A DNA stretch of 64,000 bases from Faecalicatena faecalis (GTDB lineage: Bacteria; Bacillota; Clostridia; Lachnospirales; Lachnospiraceae). Location of the stretch: contig NZ_JABACJ020000020.1 in NCBI RefSeq assembly GCF_012524165.2, positions 1 through 64,000 on the forward strand, in the 5' to 3' direction. The notes under the pieces were generated by a model. The model had not been told where the DNA came from. It did no database searches and saw only the letters and a program-made list of their open reading frames with translations. A program made the translations under genes and the position numbers. Position 1 is the first letter of the stretch; each line of letters begins with the position of its first letter. Shown here one piece after another: positions 44,805-54,404 of the stretch.

Positions 44805-45012
44805 TTGTTCTACGGGTATTATGTTAACAGCAAAAGATCTGTTTGTCTAGGGCATATTTTAAATTCATCAAATGTGCTAATTGGAGAGGGGCTTTTTTGT
44901 GCAAAATAGCTACTGAACATATTTGCAGAGGTGTTTCTTGAAGAAAGTCAAGGGATAATGAAAATTAAAAAATCCAGAGGTGAGAAAGAGGCATACGCTG
45001 CATATAGGCAGT

Positions 45013-45055
45013 GGAAAAGCCCGAAGTGCGTGTGAACACCAGGGCTTTTCTTTTA
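45013..45055. terminator. Terminator of the GntR gene
   Basis: GGAAAAGCCC pairs with GGGCTTTTC, T-rich on both sides. It follows the minus-strand GntR gene. Confidence 0.7.
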
Positions 45056-45811
45056 TTCAAGGGTAATTTCAAAATGCAGTTTGCTCTGATCCCCGCGACA
45101 ATGGGAGCAGGAGTACTCGATAATCTCGTCATCTTTATTATATCCGATATTAGTAAAGAGGTGAATCGGGCTGCCACGCTTTACCCCAAGCATCTCGACG
45201 TCCTCAATACCGGCAGGTACAGCTTCACAAGTACGGGATATTCGATAAATTTTGGTGTCAGGGTGCAAGGACAAAACTTCATGTAACCCCTCTTTCATGA
45301 AATCGTGTTCGAGTACAAATTGACATCTATCATATGGAAGATATGTTTCTACACGTGCGATGGGCTCACCGTCAGCAGCACGTCTGCGATATAGGCGGAT
45401 AACCTGCTCACAGGATGCGTTTCCATACACCTTTGCAACTTTTGCTGGCGTTGTGATTGCTTCAAGTCCGAGAACTTCGGTACTTGGAATCCTGCCACTG
45501 TCTTTTATCTCTTCATTGCTCGGAACATTAAAAGACTGGAGTCTTCGGATGTAATTTTGGTCGATTTTGGGTTTTGAGACAAAGGTTCCTTTACTTTTAA
45601 TACGGTAAAGCTTTCCTTCCTGGACTAATTCAGTAATTGCCTGTCTGACTGTAGTGCGGCTGATACTAAACATTTCCATTAACTCATTTTCGGTAGGCAG
45701 GATGCTGCCAACTGGTAATTCTCCGCTGTCCAGTTCATCTAAAATCAACTTTTTGAGTTGAAAATAAAGAGGAATCGGAGTGTCCTTATTTAATTGTTTA
45801 TTTTGTAACAT
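45053..45811 (-). CDS. GntR-family (HutC subfamily) regulator
   Basis: A 252-aa protein: N-terminal winged helix (LPTENELMEMFSISRTTVRQAI-like, about 38-59) and a UTRA ligand domain (ACEQVIRLYRRRAADGEPIARVETYLP in pieces; IEYSCSHCRGDQSKLHFEI end). It probably represses the divergent SBP5 transporter and catabolic genes. Start at the ATG 45809-45811 with CGAGGTG upstream. The palindromes at 45832-45853 and 46011-46022 are its likely operators. Confidence 0.9.
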   Translation of the reverse strand: MLQNKQLNKDTPIPLYFQLKKLILDELDSGELPVGSILPTENELMEMFSISRTTVRQAITELVQEGKLYRIKSKGTFVSKPKIDQNYIRRLQSFNVPSNEEIKDSGRIPSTEVLGLEAITTPAKVAKVYGNASCEQVIRLYRRRAADGEPIARVETYLPYDRCQFVLEHDFMKEGLHEVLSLHPDTKIYRISRTCEAVPAGIEDVEMLGVKRGSPIHLFTNIGYNKDDEIIEYSCSHCRGDQSKLHFEITLE

Positions 45812-45831
45812 GAACATCACCTCGGGTTTCC

Positions 45832-45853
45832 ATGACATAGGTTACTATGTCAT
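45832..45853. promoter_or_regulatory. GntR operator, perfect palindrome
   Basis: ATGACATAG-GTTA-CTATGTCAT is a perfect 9-bp dyad just upstream of the GntR start codon, overlapping its translation initiation region. ATGTCATTACAT within it (45847-45858) is repeated exactly at 46011-46022. Confidence 0.75.
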
Positions 45854-45983
45854 TACATTGTAACACCACACATTTATTTTACTCGTTTTGCTGGGAAATG
45901 TCAACAACTACCATATAAAGGAGTAAAAGTGCACAAAAAAAAGAAAGAAAATATTACAGAATACACAAAATATACAATTGTCA

Positions 45984-46022
45984 TTGATATGATTAAATAG
46001 TTATGATACAATGTCATTACAT
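45984..46022 (+). promoter_or_regulatory. Promoter and operator of the SBP5 transporter operon
   Basis: TTGATA (45984-45989), 17 nt, TACAAT (46007-46012) is followed immediately by the 12-bp operator copy ATGTCATTACAT (46011-46022), overlapping the -10 box. This is a classic repressor position. Confidence 0.65.
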
Positions 46023-46057
46023 AAGAACAAAGCACCTTTAATGAAGGAGGAAGTAGA

Positions 46058-47608
46058 ATGAAGAAAAGAAGTTTGGCATTCATGGTTTCAATTGCAATGG
46101 CAGCAACACTTATGGGCTGCGGCGGCGATGACAGTGCATCAGGTGGTTCAGCTGAGGAACCAAAAGAGGTTACCCTTACAATTGGCAGTAATGCAGACCA
46201 GCCCACATCGTTAGATCGGTTTGTAAATGTAGGGTATGGCTGTGATGATCTGGATTACTTGATTTTTGATCCATTGGTTAATTCCGATCATCAGGGAACG
46301 TATACTCCTGGACTGGCAACGGAATGGGAGGTATCGGAAGATTACTTGACTTATACTTTCACCCTGCGGGATGGAGTTAAATTTACGGATGGCAGCGAGT
46401 TTACGTCTGCCGATGTAGCTGCCACCTTCAATCGTATTATGACAGATGAAACCTTGACGGATACCGGAGCATGGGGGAATCTTGAATCAGTAGAAACACC
46501 GGACGATCAGACTGCGGTAATGCATCTGTCAGCGGTAATGCCGACTTTTTATGATGAATTGTACCGAGTTCCGATTCTGTGTGCTGCAGCACTTGAGACG
46601 GACCCAGAGGGGTACTTCATTACTCCGACCGGTACTGGCGCATTTACGGTGGACAGTTTTGATCAGCTTTCTGGAAATACAGTATTAAGAAGGAATGATG
46701 ACTGGTGGGGCTGGAAGGAAATGGACCAGGAGAAGACAAATGTAGAGGTGATTAACTACCAGTTCATTGGCGAAGATACAACCCGTGCATCCGCTTTGAA
46801 AGCAGGAGATATGGATATTGTTCTCCAATTAAGTATGGATTATAAGGAGGATTTGGAATCAAGTGGTTACAAGATGATTGAAGTACCTTCTGATACACAT
46901 ATTCATGTAGAGTATAACTGTGCTAAAGATGCACTATTTAATAATAAAGATCTGCGTATTGCTTTGTCGGAGGCAATTAATAGAGAGGAAATAGTGAATA
47001 GCATTTTAGGCGGCGGTGAGGTAGCGACATGGCCCTGCCCGTCAAGCAATCTTGGGTATGTAGATAATGGAGAAGGATATAAATATGATCTGGAAGAGGC
47101 GAAGAAGTTAGTTGATGCATCTGGTTATGATGGATCAGAAATTGATTTGATTTACACAAGCTCAAGTTTTATCCGTGCCGATGAAGTGGCGCAGGCAATA
47201 CAGTCCATGGCGGAAGAAATCGGACTAAATATTAAGCTTGAACCATTGGAGCAGGCGACTTTTACAGATCGTCGGTCAACAGGAAAATTTGACTTGATTC
47301 TTGGCGCATTTGCATCTACAGCAGGGGATACCCAGACAGAAGTAGCAGTAATTATCGGGTTTGATGTATTTGGTTCTAATTATATGAATGCGGATCTAAC
47401 AGCTCTTTGTGATCAAATCAGGGTATGTAGTGATAAAGAAGAAAGAACAAAACTACTTGAACAGGTATTCCAGCTCGAGATGGATGAAATGGCACCATTC
47501 AGCTACCTTTATTCACCAGTATATGTGTGCGCAAACGCTGATAATGTAGAAAACTATCATATCTTTGCAGATGGATCAGGTGAGTACCGTTTTGTTCAGA
47601 AGAACTAA
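46058..47608 (+). CDS. SBP5-family ABC transporter substrate-binding lipoprotein
   Basis: A 516-aa lipoprotein: signal peptide and lipobox LMGC (C21), then a family 5 binding protein (LATEWEVSEDYLTYTFTLRDGVKFTDG in pieces, about 88-115; TPTGTGAFTVDSF; FNNKDLRIALSEAINREEI). Family members bind peptides, nickel, opines or oligosaccharides. Its gene neighbours point to a sugar-containing or aromatic substrate rather than peptides (inference). AAGGAGGAAG precedes the ATG. Confidence 0.92.
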   Translation: MKKRSLAFMVSIAMAATLMGCGGDDSASGGSAEEPKEVTLTIGSNADQPTSLDRFVNVGYGCDDLDYLIFDPLVNSDHQGTYTPGLATEWEVSEDYLTYTFTLRDGVKFTDGSEFTSADVAATFNRIMTDETLTDTGAWGNLESVETPDDQTAVMHLSAVMPTFYDELYRVPILCAAALETDPEGYFITPTGTGAFTVDSFDQLSGNTVLRRNDDWWGWKEMDQEKTNVEVINYQFIGEDTTRASALKAGDMDIVLQLSMDYKEDLESSGYKMIEVPSDTHIHVEYNCAKDALFNNKDLRIALSEAINREEIVNSILGGGEVATWPCPSSNLGYVDNGEGYKYDLEEAKKLVDASGYDGSEIDLIYTSSSFIRADEVAQAIQSMAEEIGLNIKLEPLEQATFTDRRSTGKFDLILGAFASTAGDTQTEVAVIIGFDVFGSNYMNADLTALCDQIRVCSDKEERTKLLEQVFQLEMDEMAPFSYLYSPVYVCANADNVENYHIFADGSGEYRFVQKN

Positions 47609-47634
47609 CGTCGACAAGTGGTAGGAGGTACAAA

Positions 47635-48555
47635 ATGTTAAAAAAAATTCTGCGCCGTGTTGCGCTGACTTTAATTGTCCTGTTTGGTGTTACAATCATA
47701 GCATTTGTTCTTGTCCGGCTTTCACCTGGTGATCCGGCTGTGCAGATGCTCCCGGCGACAGCGACGGAAGAACAGATATTGAATATGCGGGAAAGAATGG
47801 GGCTTAATGAACCATATATCATACAGTACTTTATGTACTTGGGGAATTTGTTAAAAGGTGATTTGGGATTCTCCTTCCACTTTAATATGGATTGCGGTGC
47901 TCTGATTCTTGCGCGTCTGATAAATACTGCAAAAATTACAATTATTGGGGTTCTCATTGCTCTTATCATTTCAATTCCGTTAGGGATGATAGCAGGGATA
48001 AAAAGAGGGACAGCAGTTGACACTGCGGCAACTGCATTCGCTCTTTGCGGGCAAGCGATGTCACCGGTCTGGTTGTGTCTGTTAATGATTTTGATCTTCA
48101 GCGTCGGCTTGAAATGGCTGCCGACTCAAGGAGTAGGGACTTGGAAACATATGGTGATGCCGTCTCTATGCGTGGGATTCTCTTTCTGCTCACTCGTAAC
48201 GAGGATGTTGCGTTCCAGTATGATCGATGTACTACAAGAAGAATATATAACGGCGACGCGTGCAAGAGGAATTAGCAAGTTTGTCGTGTATGTAAAGTAT
48301 GCATTTAAAAATGCAATTCTTCCAATTGTTACGATTTCAGGAGCACAGCTGGGACTTCTTCTGGCAGGCTCTATGGTTATTGAACAGATTTTCAACTGGC
48401 CGGGACTTGGCCAGTTGACTGTTACGGCTATCTCATCGAGAGACTTTCAGTTAGTACAATCGATTTTGGTCGTGGTGGCTATTATTATGGTACTTTGCAA
48501 TCTGCTTGTAGACATACTGTATACATTTATAGATAAACGAGTTTCATTTAACTAG
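47635..48555 (+). CDS. DppB-type ABC permease
   Basis: A 306-aa permease with six helices. N-terminal LIVLFGVTIIAFVLVRLSPGDPA and the EAA loop region ITATRARGISKFVVYVKYAFKNA (about 205-228) mark the BPD_transp_1 DppB type. GGTAGGAGG is the RBS. Second gene of the importer operon. Confidence 0.93.
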   Translation: MLKKILRRVALTLIVLFGVTIIAFVLVRLSPGDPAVQMLPATATEEQILNMRERMGLNEPYIIQYFMYLGNLLKGDLGFSFHFNMDCGALILARLINTAKITIIGVLIALIISIPLGMIAGIKRGTAVDTAATAFALCGQAMSPVWLCLLMILIFSVGLKWLPTQGVGTWKHMVMPSLCVGFSFCSLVTRMLRSSMIDVLQEEYITATRARGISKFVVYVKYAFKNAILPIVTISGAQLGLLLAGSMVIEQIFNWPGLGQLTVTAISSRDFQLVQSILVVVAIIMVLCNLLVDILYTFIDKRVSFN

Positions 48556-48566
48556 GAGGGCAGGAG

Positions 48567-49421
48567 ATGAGTAGAAAAGATTTTATTCGCAGGATGCGAA
48601 AGAGCAAACTGTTTATTATAGGACTTGCAGGGATTTTAGCTATTGCGCTCCTGTGTTTTCTGTCACCATTATTTGCACAGTTTAATCCAACGAAGTCAGA
48701 ATTATCGAATCGCCTGCTGGAACCTGAATGGTTTTCGAAAGGGCTGGGCGGGCATGTATTCGGATGCGATTCGATGGGGAGGGATGTTCTGACAAGGCTT
48801 CTTATAGGTGGAAGGACCTCTCTTCTGATTGCATTTAGTGTTGTGATCATAACTACCTTGATTGGTTTAGTCATAGGGCTTCTTGCAGGGTATTATGGCG
48901 GTGTTATGGATTTAATGCTTATGAGAGTATGCGACATTATGATGGCGCTACCGACACTGCTGCTTGCAATCTGTGTGGTTGCAGTTATGGGTGCCAGTGT
49001 CACGAATCTAGTGGTGGTTCTTTCAATTACGGGATGGATCATGGTAGCTAGAGTGGTCAGAAGTACAGTGATGACGATTCGTAATTCAGAATATATTAAG
49101 GCAGCAATCGTACTTGGTATTCCAAATTATAAAATCATTTTTAAGGAAGTACTTCCGAATGTAGTTTCCCCAGTGATCATTACTGCAACACAAGCTTTCG
49201 GAGGAATGATTCTGACGGAGGCCAGTATGAGTTTTCTTGGTTTAGGCGTTCCAGCCCCGGCTCCGTCATGGGGAGCGATGATTTCCGATGGCCGGGAATA
49301 TATAGCAACGGCCCCATGGGTCGTAATTGTCCCAGGAATTGCATTAATGCTGGTCGTATTGGCATTTAATTTTCTTGGAGACGGTTTGAACGATATTATG
49401 AATCCGAAAAATAAAGATTGA
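48567..49421 (+). CDS. DppC-type ABC permease
   Basis: A 284-aa permease: N-terminal cytoplasmic helix and OppC-type domain, FGCDSMGRDVLTRLLIGGRTSLLI (about 67-90 in pieces), EAA loop YIKAAIVLGIPNYKIIFKEVLPN. Partner of the DppB-type protein; 11 bp after it. AGGAGGGCAGGAG is the RBS. Confidence 0.93.
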   Translation: MSRKDFIRRMRKSKLFIIGLAGILAIALLCFLSPLFAQFNPTKSELSNRLLEPEWFSKGLGGHVFGCDSMGRDVLTRLLIGGRTSLLIAFSVVIITTLIGLVIGLLAGYYGGVMDLMLMRVCDIMMALPTLLLAICVVAVMGASVTNLVVVLSITGWIMVARVVRSTVMTIRNSEYIKAAIVLGIPNYKIIFKEVLPNVVSPVIITATQAFGGMILTEASMSFLGLGVPAPAPSWGAMISDGREYIATAPWVVIVPGIALMLVVLAFNFLGDGLNDIMNPKNKD

Positions 49422-49452
49422 TGAATTTAGCATGATAGAAAGAGAGCTTGTT

Positions 49453-50430
49453 ATGGACGAATTATTAAAAATATCAAATTTAAGTGTGGAGTACCGTTCA
49501 GGCGGGAAAGTTGCTAAGGCCGTCAATAACCTGAATCTGACCATTAAGAAGGGACAGGCAATGGGGCTTGTGGGAGAAAGCGGTGCGGGTAAAACGACTA
49601 CTGCACTATCTGTCATGGGACTGCTTCCTGAAAATATAGGAATGATTACAGAAGGGGATATTACATACAATGGAGAATCCTTGATTCAAATGAAGGAGAA
49701 GCAGAAAAATAATATTCGTGGAAAGAAAATCTCCATGGTTTTTGCTAATCCGTTATCATCTTTGAATCCGGTCTTCACTATTGGACATCAGATTACTATG
49801 GTGCTTCGGAAACACAAGAACCTTTCAGAAAAAGATGCTAAAAAAGAAGCTGCGGAAATTCTGAAATTAGTTGGAATTCCGGATTATCGGATGGGAGATT
49901 ATCCTCATCAGTTTTCAGGTGGGATGAGACAAAGAGTGGGAATCGCTGCAGCACTTGCATGCTCGCCGGAACTGTTGATTGCAGATGAGCCGACAACTGC
50001 ATTGGATGTTACGATTCAGGCCCAGATTCTGGAGCTGATGAAGGATCTACAGAAAAACTTGAACAGCTCCCTTCTTATGATTACTCATAATCTGGGAATC
50101 ATAGCAGAGTTATGTCAGACAGTTGCTGTGATGTATGGGGGAGAGGTCGTCGAGTATGGAAGCGTGCAGGAAGTATTTGAACACCCCAGCCATTGGTATA
50201 CGATTGGTCTTTTAAATGCGGTGCCGAAGCTGGCCGGAGAGAGACAGCGGCTCATTTCGATTCCAGGAAATGTTGCAAATGCACAGATGCTTCCAGAAGG
50301 CTGTAAATTCCATCCGAGATGTTCCAGATGTATAGAAAAATGTAAGGCTAAACGGCCGGATATGATTTGCCTGAATGAAAAACATTATGTTCAGTGCTGG
50401 GAGGCAGGAGGTAGAAATGGAGAACAATAA
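49453..50430 (+). CDS. DppD-type ABC ATPase
   Basis: A 325-aa ATPase: Walker A GLVGESGAGKTTT (about 36-48), signature QFSGGMRQRVGIAAAL, Walker B LLIADEPTTALDVT, and a C-terminal oligopeptide-ABC cysteine segment (GCKFHPRCSRCIEKC) that binds a 4Fe-4S cluster in some relatives. I prefer the ATG at 49453; one seven codons earlier is possible. It overlaps the next gene by 14 nt. Confidence 0.92.
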   Translation: MDELLKISNLSVEYRSGGKVAKAVNNLNLTIKKGQAMGLVGESGAGKTTTALSVMGLLPENIGMITEGDITYNGESLIQMKEKQKNNIRGKKISMVFANPLSSLNPVFTIGHQITMVLRKHKNLSEKDAKKEAAEILKLVGIPDYRMGDYPHQFSGGMRQRVGIAAALACSPELLIADEPTTALDVTIQAQILELMKDLQKNLNSSLLMITHNLGIIAELCQTVAVMYGGEVVEYGSVQEVFEHPSHWYTIGLLNAVPKLAGERQRLISIPGNVANAQMLPEGCKFHPRCSRCIEKCKAKRPDMICLNEKHYVQCWEAGGRNGEQ

Positions 50431-51439
50431 AAAGAATGCATTATTGAGAACAGAAAATTTAAAAGAGTATTTTAAAATCTCCGGTAAGGGCTATCTTCAT
50501 GCTGTTGATAATATTTCCCTAGAAATAATGCCTAATGAAACACTTGGGCTTGTAGGCGAAAGTGGATGCGGAAAGAGTACGGTGGGTAATACACTGATGA
50601 GGCTGTTAAAACCTACAAACGGCAAAATCTTTTATAAAGGAGAGGACATAACCAATCCTTCTAAAAAGAAAAAACTGGAGCTGACTAAGAAAATGCAGAT
50701 GGTTTTTCAGGATCCCTATTCTTCCTTGAACCCTAGGAAAACAATCCGTAGTATTCTGTCTGAACCATTTCTGATCAACAAAGCCGCCAGCGGTATAGAA
50801 CTAGAGGAAAAGGTGAACGCGTTGGCAAAGCGGGTAGGTTTGGAGGAATATGTACTGGGGCAATTCCCTCATGAGCTGGACGGTGGAAAAAGACAGATGG
50901 TCGGAATTGCTCGGGCGCTCGCTATGAATCCCGAATTCATTGTCTGCGATGAACCGGTTTCTGCACTGGATGTATCGGTACAGGCAACGATCATCAATTT
51001 ATTGATCGATATGCAGAAAGAGATGAAATTATCGTATTTATTCATCTCACATGATTTGAGTGTTGTTCGTCATATTTCTGATAGAGTCGCGGTTATGTAT
51101 CTTGGACAGATTGTGGAGATCGCTAAGACCGATACGATTTTTTCCAATACGCTGCATCCGTATTCTGTTGCGTTACTGTCGGCTGTACCCAAAATCCAGT
51201 TCGGTCAGGAAGAGGAACGAATCGTATTGACGGGAGACGTACCGAGTCCGATGAATCCCAAACCGGGCTGCCGATTTGCTCCAAGATGCTGGATGGCATG
51301 TGAGGAATGCAAAAATAAAGACCAACATCTTGCAGAGGTGGAAGACGGACATTATGTTGCGTGTATGCGTTGGCGGGAAGTCCGGGAGAAGACTGCGGGA
51401 CAGGCTTGGAAAAAAGGGATAGAGGTGGAGCATGAATAA
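50417..51439 (+). CDS. DppF-type ABC ATPase with LDGGK signature
   Basis: A 340-aa ATPase: Walker A GLVGESGCGKSTVG, Walker B FIVCDEPVSALDVS, C-terminal GCRFAPRCWMACEEC. The ABC signature reads ELDGGKRQMVGIARAL instead of LSGGQ, so the conserved Ser is Asp. I have the impression that related SBP5 systems share this, so it may be a subfamily trait. GGCAGGAGG is 7 nt before the ATG. It overlaps the hydrolase gene downstream by 8 nt. Confidence 0.9.
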   Translation: MENNKKNALLRTENLKEYFKISGKGYLHAVDNISLEIMPNETLGLVGESGCGKSTVGNTLMRLLKPTNGKIFYKGEDITNPSKKKKLELTKKMQMVFQDPYSSLNPRKTIRSILSEPFLINKAASGIELEEKVNALAKRVGLEEYVLGQFPHELDGGKRQMVGIARALAMNPEFIVCDEPVSALDVSVQATIINLLIDMQKEMKLSYLFISHDLSVVRHISDRVAVMYLGQIVEIAKTDTIFSNTLHPYSVALLSAVPKIQFGQEEERIVLTGDVPSPMNPKPGCRFAPRCWMACEECKNKDQHLAEVEDGHYVACMRWREVREKTAGQAWKKGIEVEHE

Positions 51440-53210
51440 AGCATGGAAGTATCCATATATTGATTTGTGGAATGAGGAAAAGTGGGAATGCAAAATCAGC
51501 CCGATTCGCGAATTAATTCACTGGTTATGGGAAAAAGACCATGAGTATGACAAGGAGGGAAAAGCCCAGATAGATGACTCATTATGGAAGGATTTTTTTG
51601 AAGATTCATGTTACCACAAAAAAACAGGAAGTATGAATGTGCCTGCGGTCCTAACAGATCTTAAGTCCAGGGGGATTTATTATGAGGATCGGGAGTTGGG
51701 GCATATCAGATGGCTCGTAATCGCACCAGAGCGGACAATTCGAGAAAAAAAACCGGAAAATAGGATGAGGACTATACTTGTTGTTCGCAATATGGATTAT
51801 TCAGACTATTATTGGGCGATGGAAACGGTTGAATATTACAGAGAATATCTTGATATGGTATTAAAAGAAAATGTGATGATCCTATTTGCTGTTATGGAAG
51901 AACCAGATATGAGTATGATGTATTCTAACATTCTGATGGAAGGTCTATCAATTTACCCAACGGATACGCACCATGTTTATTTGGATTTGAGTGCAGTGGA
52001 GAATGAACCTGAACTAGAGCACATGCTTGCACAAAAGATACAAATTGGGTCACAGGATGGTTGGAAAAAGGAAGTTATTTCCGATAGGAAAATTCCTGTA
52101 CTGAACATAGCCGGAATTTGGGCCAATAATAAAACCAACAACTTCTTTCAGACAAAAGATTGTGGAAATGCCAGTTACAACAAAGAGCGGCTTTTATTTA
52201 GTGAAATGGGAGCAAAGCTGGCTGAAGGTATGTCCTATGAGTATTTGTATGATTCCTTGGAGGATGAAGCATTGCAGCAAAAGCTGAATGAAATGGGGCT
52301 TACAGGTCGAAATGAAGATACTCTAGGAAATCGATGGACCATTTTGTATCCTGCTGGTGCTGTAGAAGAGGGGATAAAACTTCCGGTTGTAAGTATTTTT
52401 CAGGAAGTAAATTATTCCAATGATCATCTGATACCAGCAGCAATTGGAATTTATTCTGGATATGTCAGACTTGCGGCAGGCGGCGAACTAGCGGTGATAT
52501 TTTTTGCGGCCGAGGATCCAGATGATAATGATATATTGTGTGACATTCTAAAATACGCAGCTAGAAATTATCCAATTGATGAACAGCGTATATACATCAC
52601 AGGTCACTCCCATAATGGCCATTTCACCCGGGAATTTGCGTACAGGCATTCGGATATGATTGCAGCAGCAGCGACACTTGGAAATTTTCCGGGCCTACCG
52701 AAGCCGGAAGAGAGCGGTGAGGCAGTGCTTTGCCCTGATGAAAAAGTGGAGAGGATGAGGCTGTGTGATATGCCCCTGATTAACATCAGCGGTTATAGTG
52801 AGTGCGGCTGTATGTATCCGCTGAATCAGGAGGCCGTCAATCTTCTGCCAGGACAGGAGTTCATGTGCCCAATTAATTTTGAAAGTCGTGCGGAAAGTTG
52901 GCAGAGAAGGTTAAAAGCGTCTGGATGCCCTATAGTGTCACTGGAAGAGATAGAAGCTACGAAGGAAAGCAGCGATTACGTGACAAGAAAATTGGGAATT
53001 CCGAACGATAAAAGTGAGCTGTTGTTTATAGATGGTTTCGAACATTACATTGTGGACATTAGGAATACAAATGGCAGATATCATCTTCGGATGGTTGGAA
53101 TTGAAAATATGCCGCATATGCCGGTTCCATCTATGACAGAATTGTCGTGGTCATTTATGAGACGTTTTGCAAGGGATTTGGAGACCGGAAATGTAATTGA
53201 GAGATTTTAA
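51432..53210 (+). CDS. Double alpha/beta-hydrolase-like protein (592 aa)
   Basis: A 592-aa cytosolic protein not matched to a named family. The C-terminal half is an alpha/beta hydrolase with the nucleophile elbow YITGHSHNGH (S393) and a late GFEHYIVD that could hold the histidine. Residues 93-190 resemble residues 301-395: both have RW....P, YS, Y..Y..L, I.FA..E.PD, YP.D and an ending Y, but the N-terminal copy has no Ser elbow. An esterase, deacylase or lyase acting on the imported compound is likely. It overlaps dppF and is 16 bp before the cupin genes. Confidence 0.7.
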   Translation: MNKAWKYPYIDLWNEEKWECKISPIRELIHWLWEKDHEYDKEGKAQIDDSLWKDFFEDSCYHKKTGSMNVPAVLTDLKSRGIYYEDRELGHIRWLVIAPERTIREKKPENRMRTILVVRNMDYSDYYWAMETVEYYREYLDMVLKENVMILFAVMEEPDMSMMYSNILMEGLSIYPTDTHHVYLDLSAVENEPELEHMLAQKIQIGSQDGWKKEVISDRKIPVLNIAGIWANNKTNNFFQTKDCGNASYNKERLLFSEMGAKLAEGMSYEYLYDSLEDEALQQKLNEMGLTGRNEDTLGNRWTILYPAGAVEEGIKLPVVSIFQEVNYSNDHLIPAAIGIYSGYVRLAAGGELAVIFFAAEDPDDNDILCDILKYAARNYPIDEQRIYITGHSHNGHFTREFAYRHSDMIAAAATLGNFPGLPKPEESGEAVLCPDEKVERMRLCDMPLINISGYSECGCMYPLNQEAVNLLPGQEFMCPINFESRAESWQRRLKASGCPIVSLEEIEATKESSDYVTRKLGIPNDKSELLFIDGFEHYIVDIRNTNGRYHLRMVGIENMPHMPVPSMTELSWSFMRRFARDLETGNVIERF

Positions 53211-53226
53211 AAAGGAGATAATAAAA

Positions 53227-53862
53227 ATGAGCAATTTAAAGAATAACTGTATTGAAATGTATCTACGGGAAGATATTCCCAGAAGGCCAGGCCGTGCAGG
53301 AACTTGGATTTTAGGGCAGGAATTTAAGGAGCAGGAATATTTTGAAGAGGCGCCGAACATGGTCGAGATTTTGATGATTACAGGAAATTATATGATGATG
53401 AATGGTTTTCCAGAAGGATTTCAAAAGAGGACCTATAATATGGGAGATCATAAGGGCGGCCCCTTTCCCAAATATAATAAAGGCTGTGATAAGACCATGA
53501 TTTTTTCTGGTACGAATATGGAAGATTTGAGAGATCTTGGAGCACATGTAGAGTTTCATTTAGGAGAAGGAGAAGACGAAGTCGTATTTGAATTTGACTC
53601 ACCGAGAGCAGTATTTATTCCGCAGAATGTTAGATATGGTCCGATTTATATCACTGATTTTAAGTCGGATGTCATGGTTACAAATGTATATACGGTCAAC
53701 AGTAAAGCGGCTGCACAGGTTGTTAATGATTTTGAATTCGTCGGTGATGATGCAAAGATTAAAAAGGTCATTGGCAATGATTTGGAGGCTTATAAAAAGT
53801 TTTACGGAAGTGATCCGGTTGTTCCTATGGAAGAAGTAGTAAAACGTTCAAAGAAAAAATAA
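53227..53862 (+). CDS. Cupin-like protein, paralogue 1
   Basis: A 211-aa protein with a predicted beta-rich cupin-like core (GDHKGGPFPKYNKGCDKTMIF; ARVEFHLGEGEDE-type; DSPRAVFIPQNVRYGPIY, about 80-165). It resembles the next gene product through most of this core. The pattern matches a cupin family of anaerobes with a ..FLF.GT...P.DLG..VEF.LGE.. signature; the metal histidines are partly missing here. Function unknown. AAAAAGGAGAT is the RBS. Confidence 0.7.
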   Translation: MSNLKNNCIEMYLREDIPRRPGRAGTWILGQEFKEQEYFEEAPNMVEILMITGNYMMMNGFPEGFQKRTYNMGDHKGGPFPKYNKGCDKTMIFSGTNMEDLRDLGAHVEFHLGEGEDEVVFEFDSPRAVFIPQNVRYGPIYITDFKSDVMVTNVYTVNSKAAAQVVNDFEFVGDDAKIKKVIGNDLEAYKKFYGSDPVVPMEEVVKRSKKK

Positions 53863-53889
53863 TAGATAAGCTGGAAAGGGAATGAATAA

Positions 53890-54402
53890 ATGGGAATGTA
53901 CGAGAAATATTGCGTTGAATTGAACATAAAAAAGGATGTCCCTCCTATCAAAGGAAAGTCCCCAGTTTATATGTTCGGCCAGGATTATTTCAGGGATGCA
54001 TTTTCCTGGACGGAAGTTATGACTATTACAGATGAATTCATGATGATGGAAGGTACTGCCAAGGGAAAAGAAAAGATTGTACATATCGGTCCTGATGGAC
54101 ATAAAGGCGGTCCATATCCAAAGTGGATACATAATGCAGAGAAGGTATTTTTGTTCTGCGGAACAGACTTGGATCATCCTGAAGATTTAGGCGCTACGGT
54201 AGAATTTCATCTGGGAGAAGGAACGCAGGAAGAGGTATTGGTCTTTGATCAGCCGAGAGCAGTGTTCGTCCCTAAAAATCTGCGTCATGGACCGGTTTAT
54301 GTAAAAGATTTTCACCGAAGTTTGAACGTAGTCAGTGTTTTGAATGCTCCAAATAGACAATCGGCGGATATTGAAACGGATTTTACTTATGAGCAGGAAT
54401 AA
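53890..54402 (+). CDS. Cupin-like protein, paralogue 2
   Basis: A 170-aa paralogue of the preceding protein and shorter by about 40 aa. It keeps DGHKGGPYPKWIHNAEKVFLF, LGATVEFHLGEG and DQPRAVFVPKNLRHGPVY (about 75-150) with histidines at both candidate metal positions, so it may be the active partner of a pair. AAAGGGAATG precedes the ATG. The stop is 2 bp before the MFS gene. Confidence 0.7.
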   Translation: MGMYEKYCVELNIKKDVPPIKGKSPVYMFGQDYFRDAFSWTEVMTITDEFMMMEGTAKGKEKIVHIGPDGHKGGPYPKWIHNAEKVFLFCGTDLDHPEDLGATVEFHLGEGTQEEVLVFDQPRAVFVPKNLRHGPVYVKDFHRSLNVVSVLNAPNRQSADIETDFTYEQE

Positions 54403-54404
54403 AA

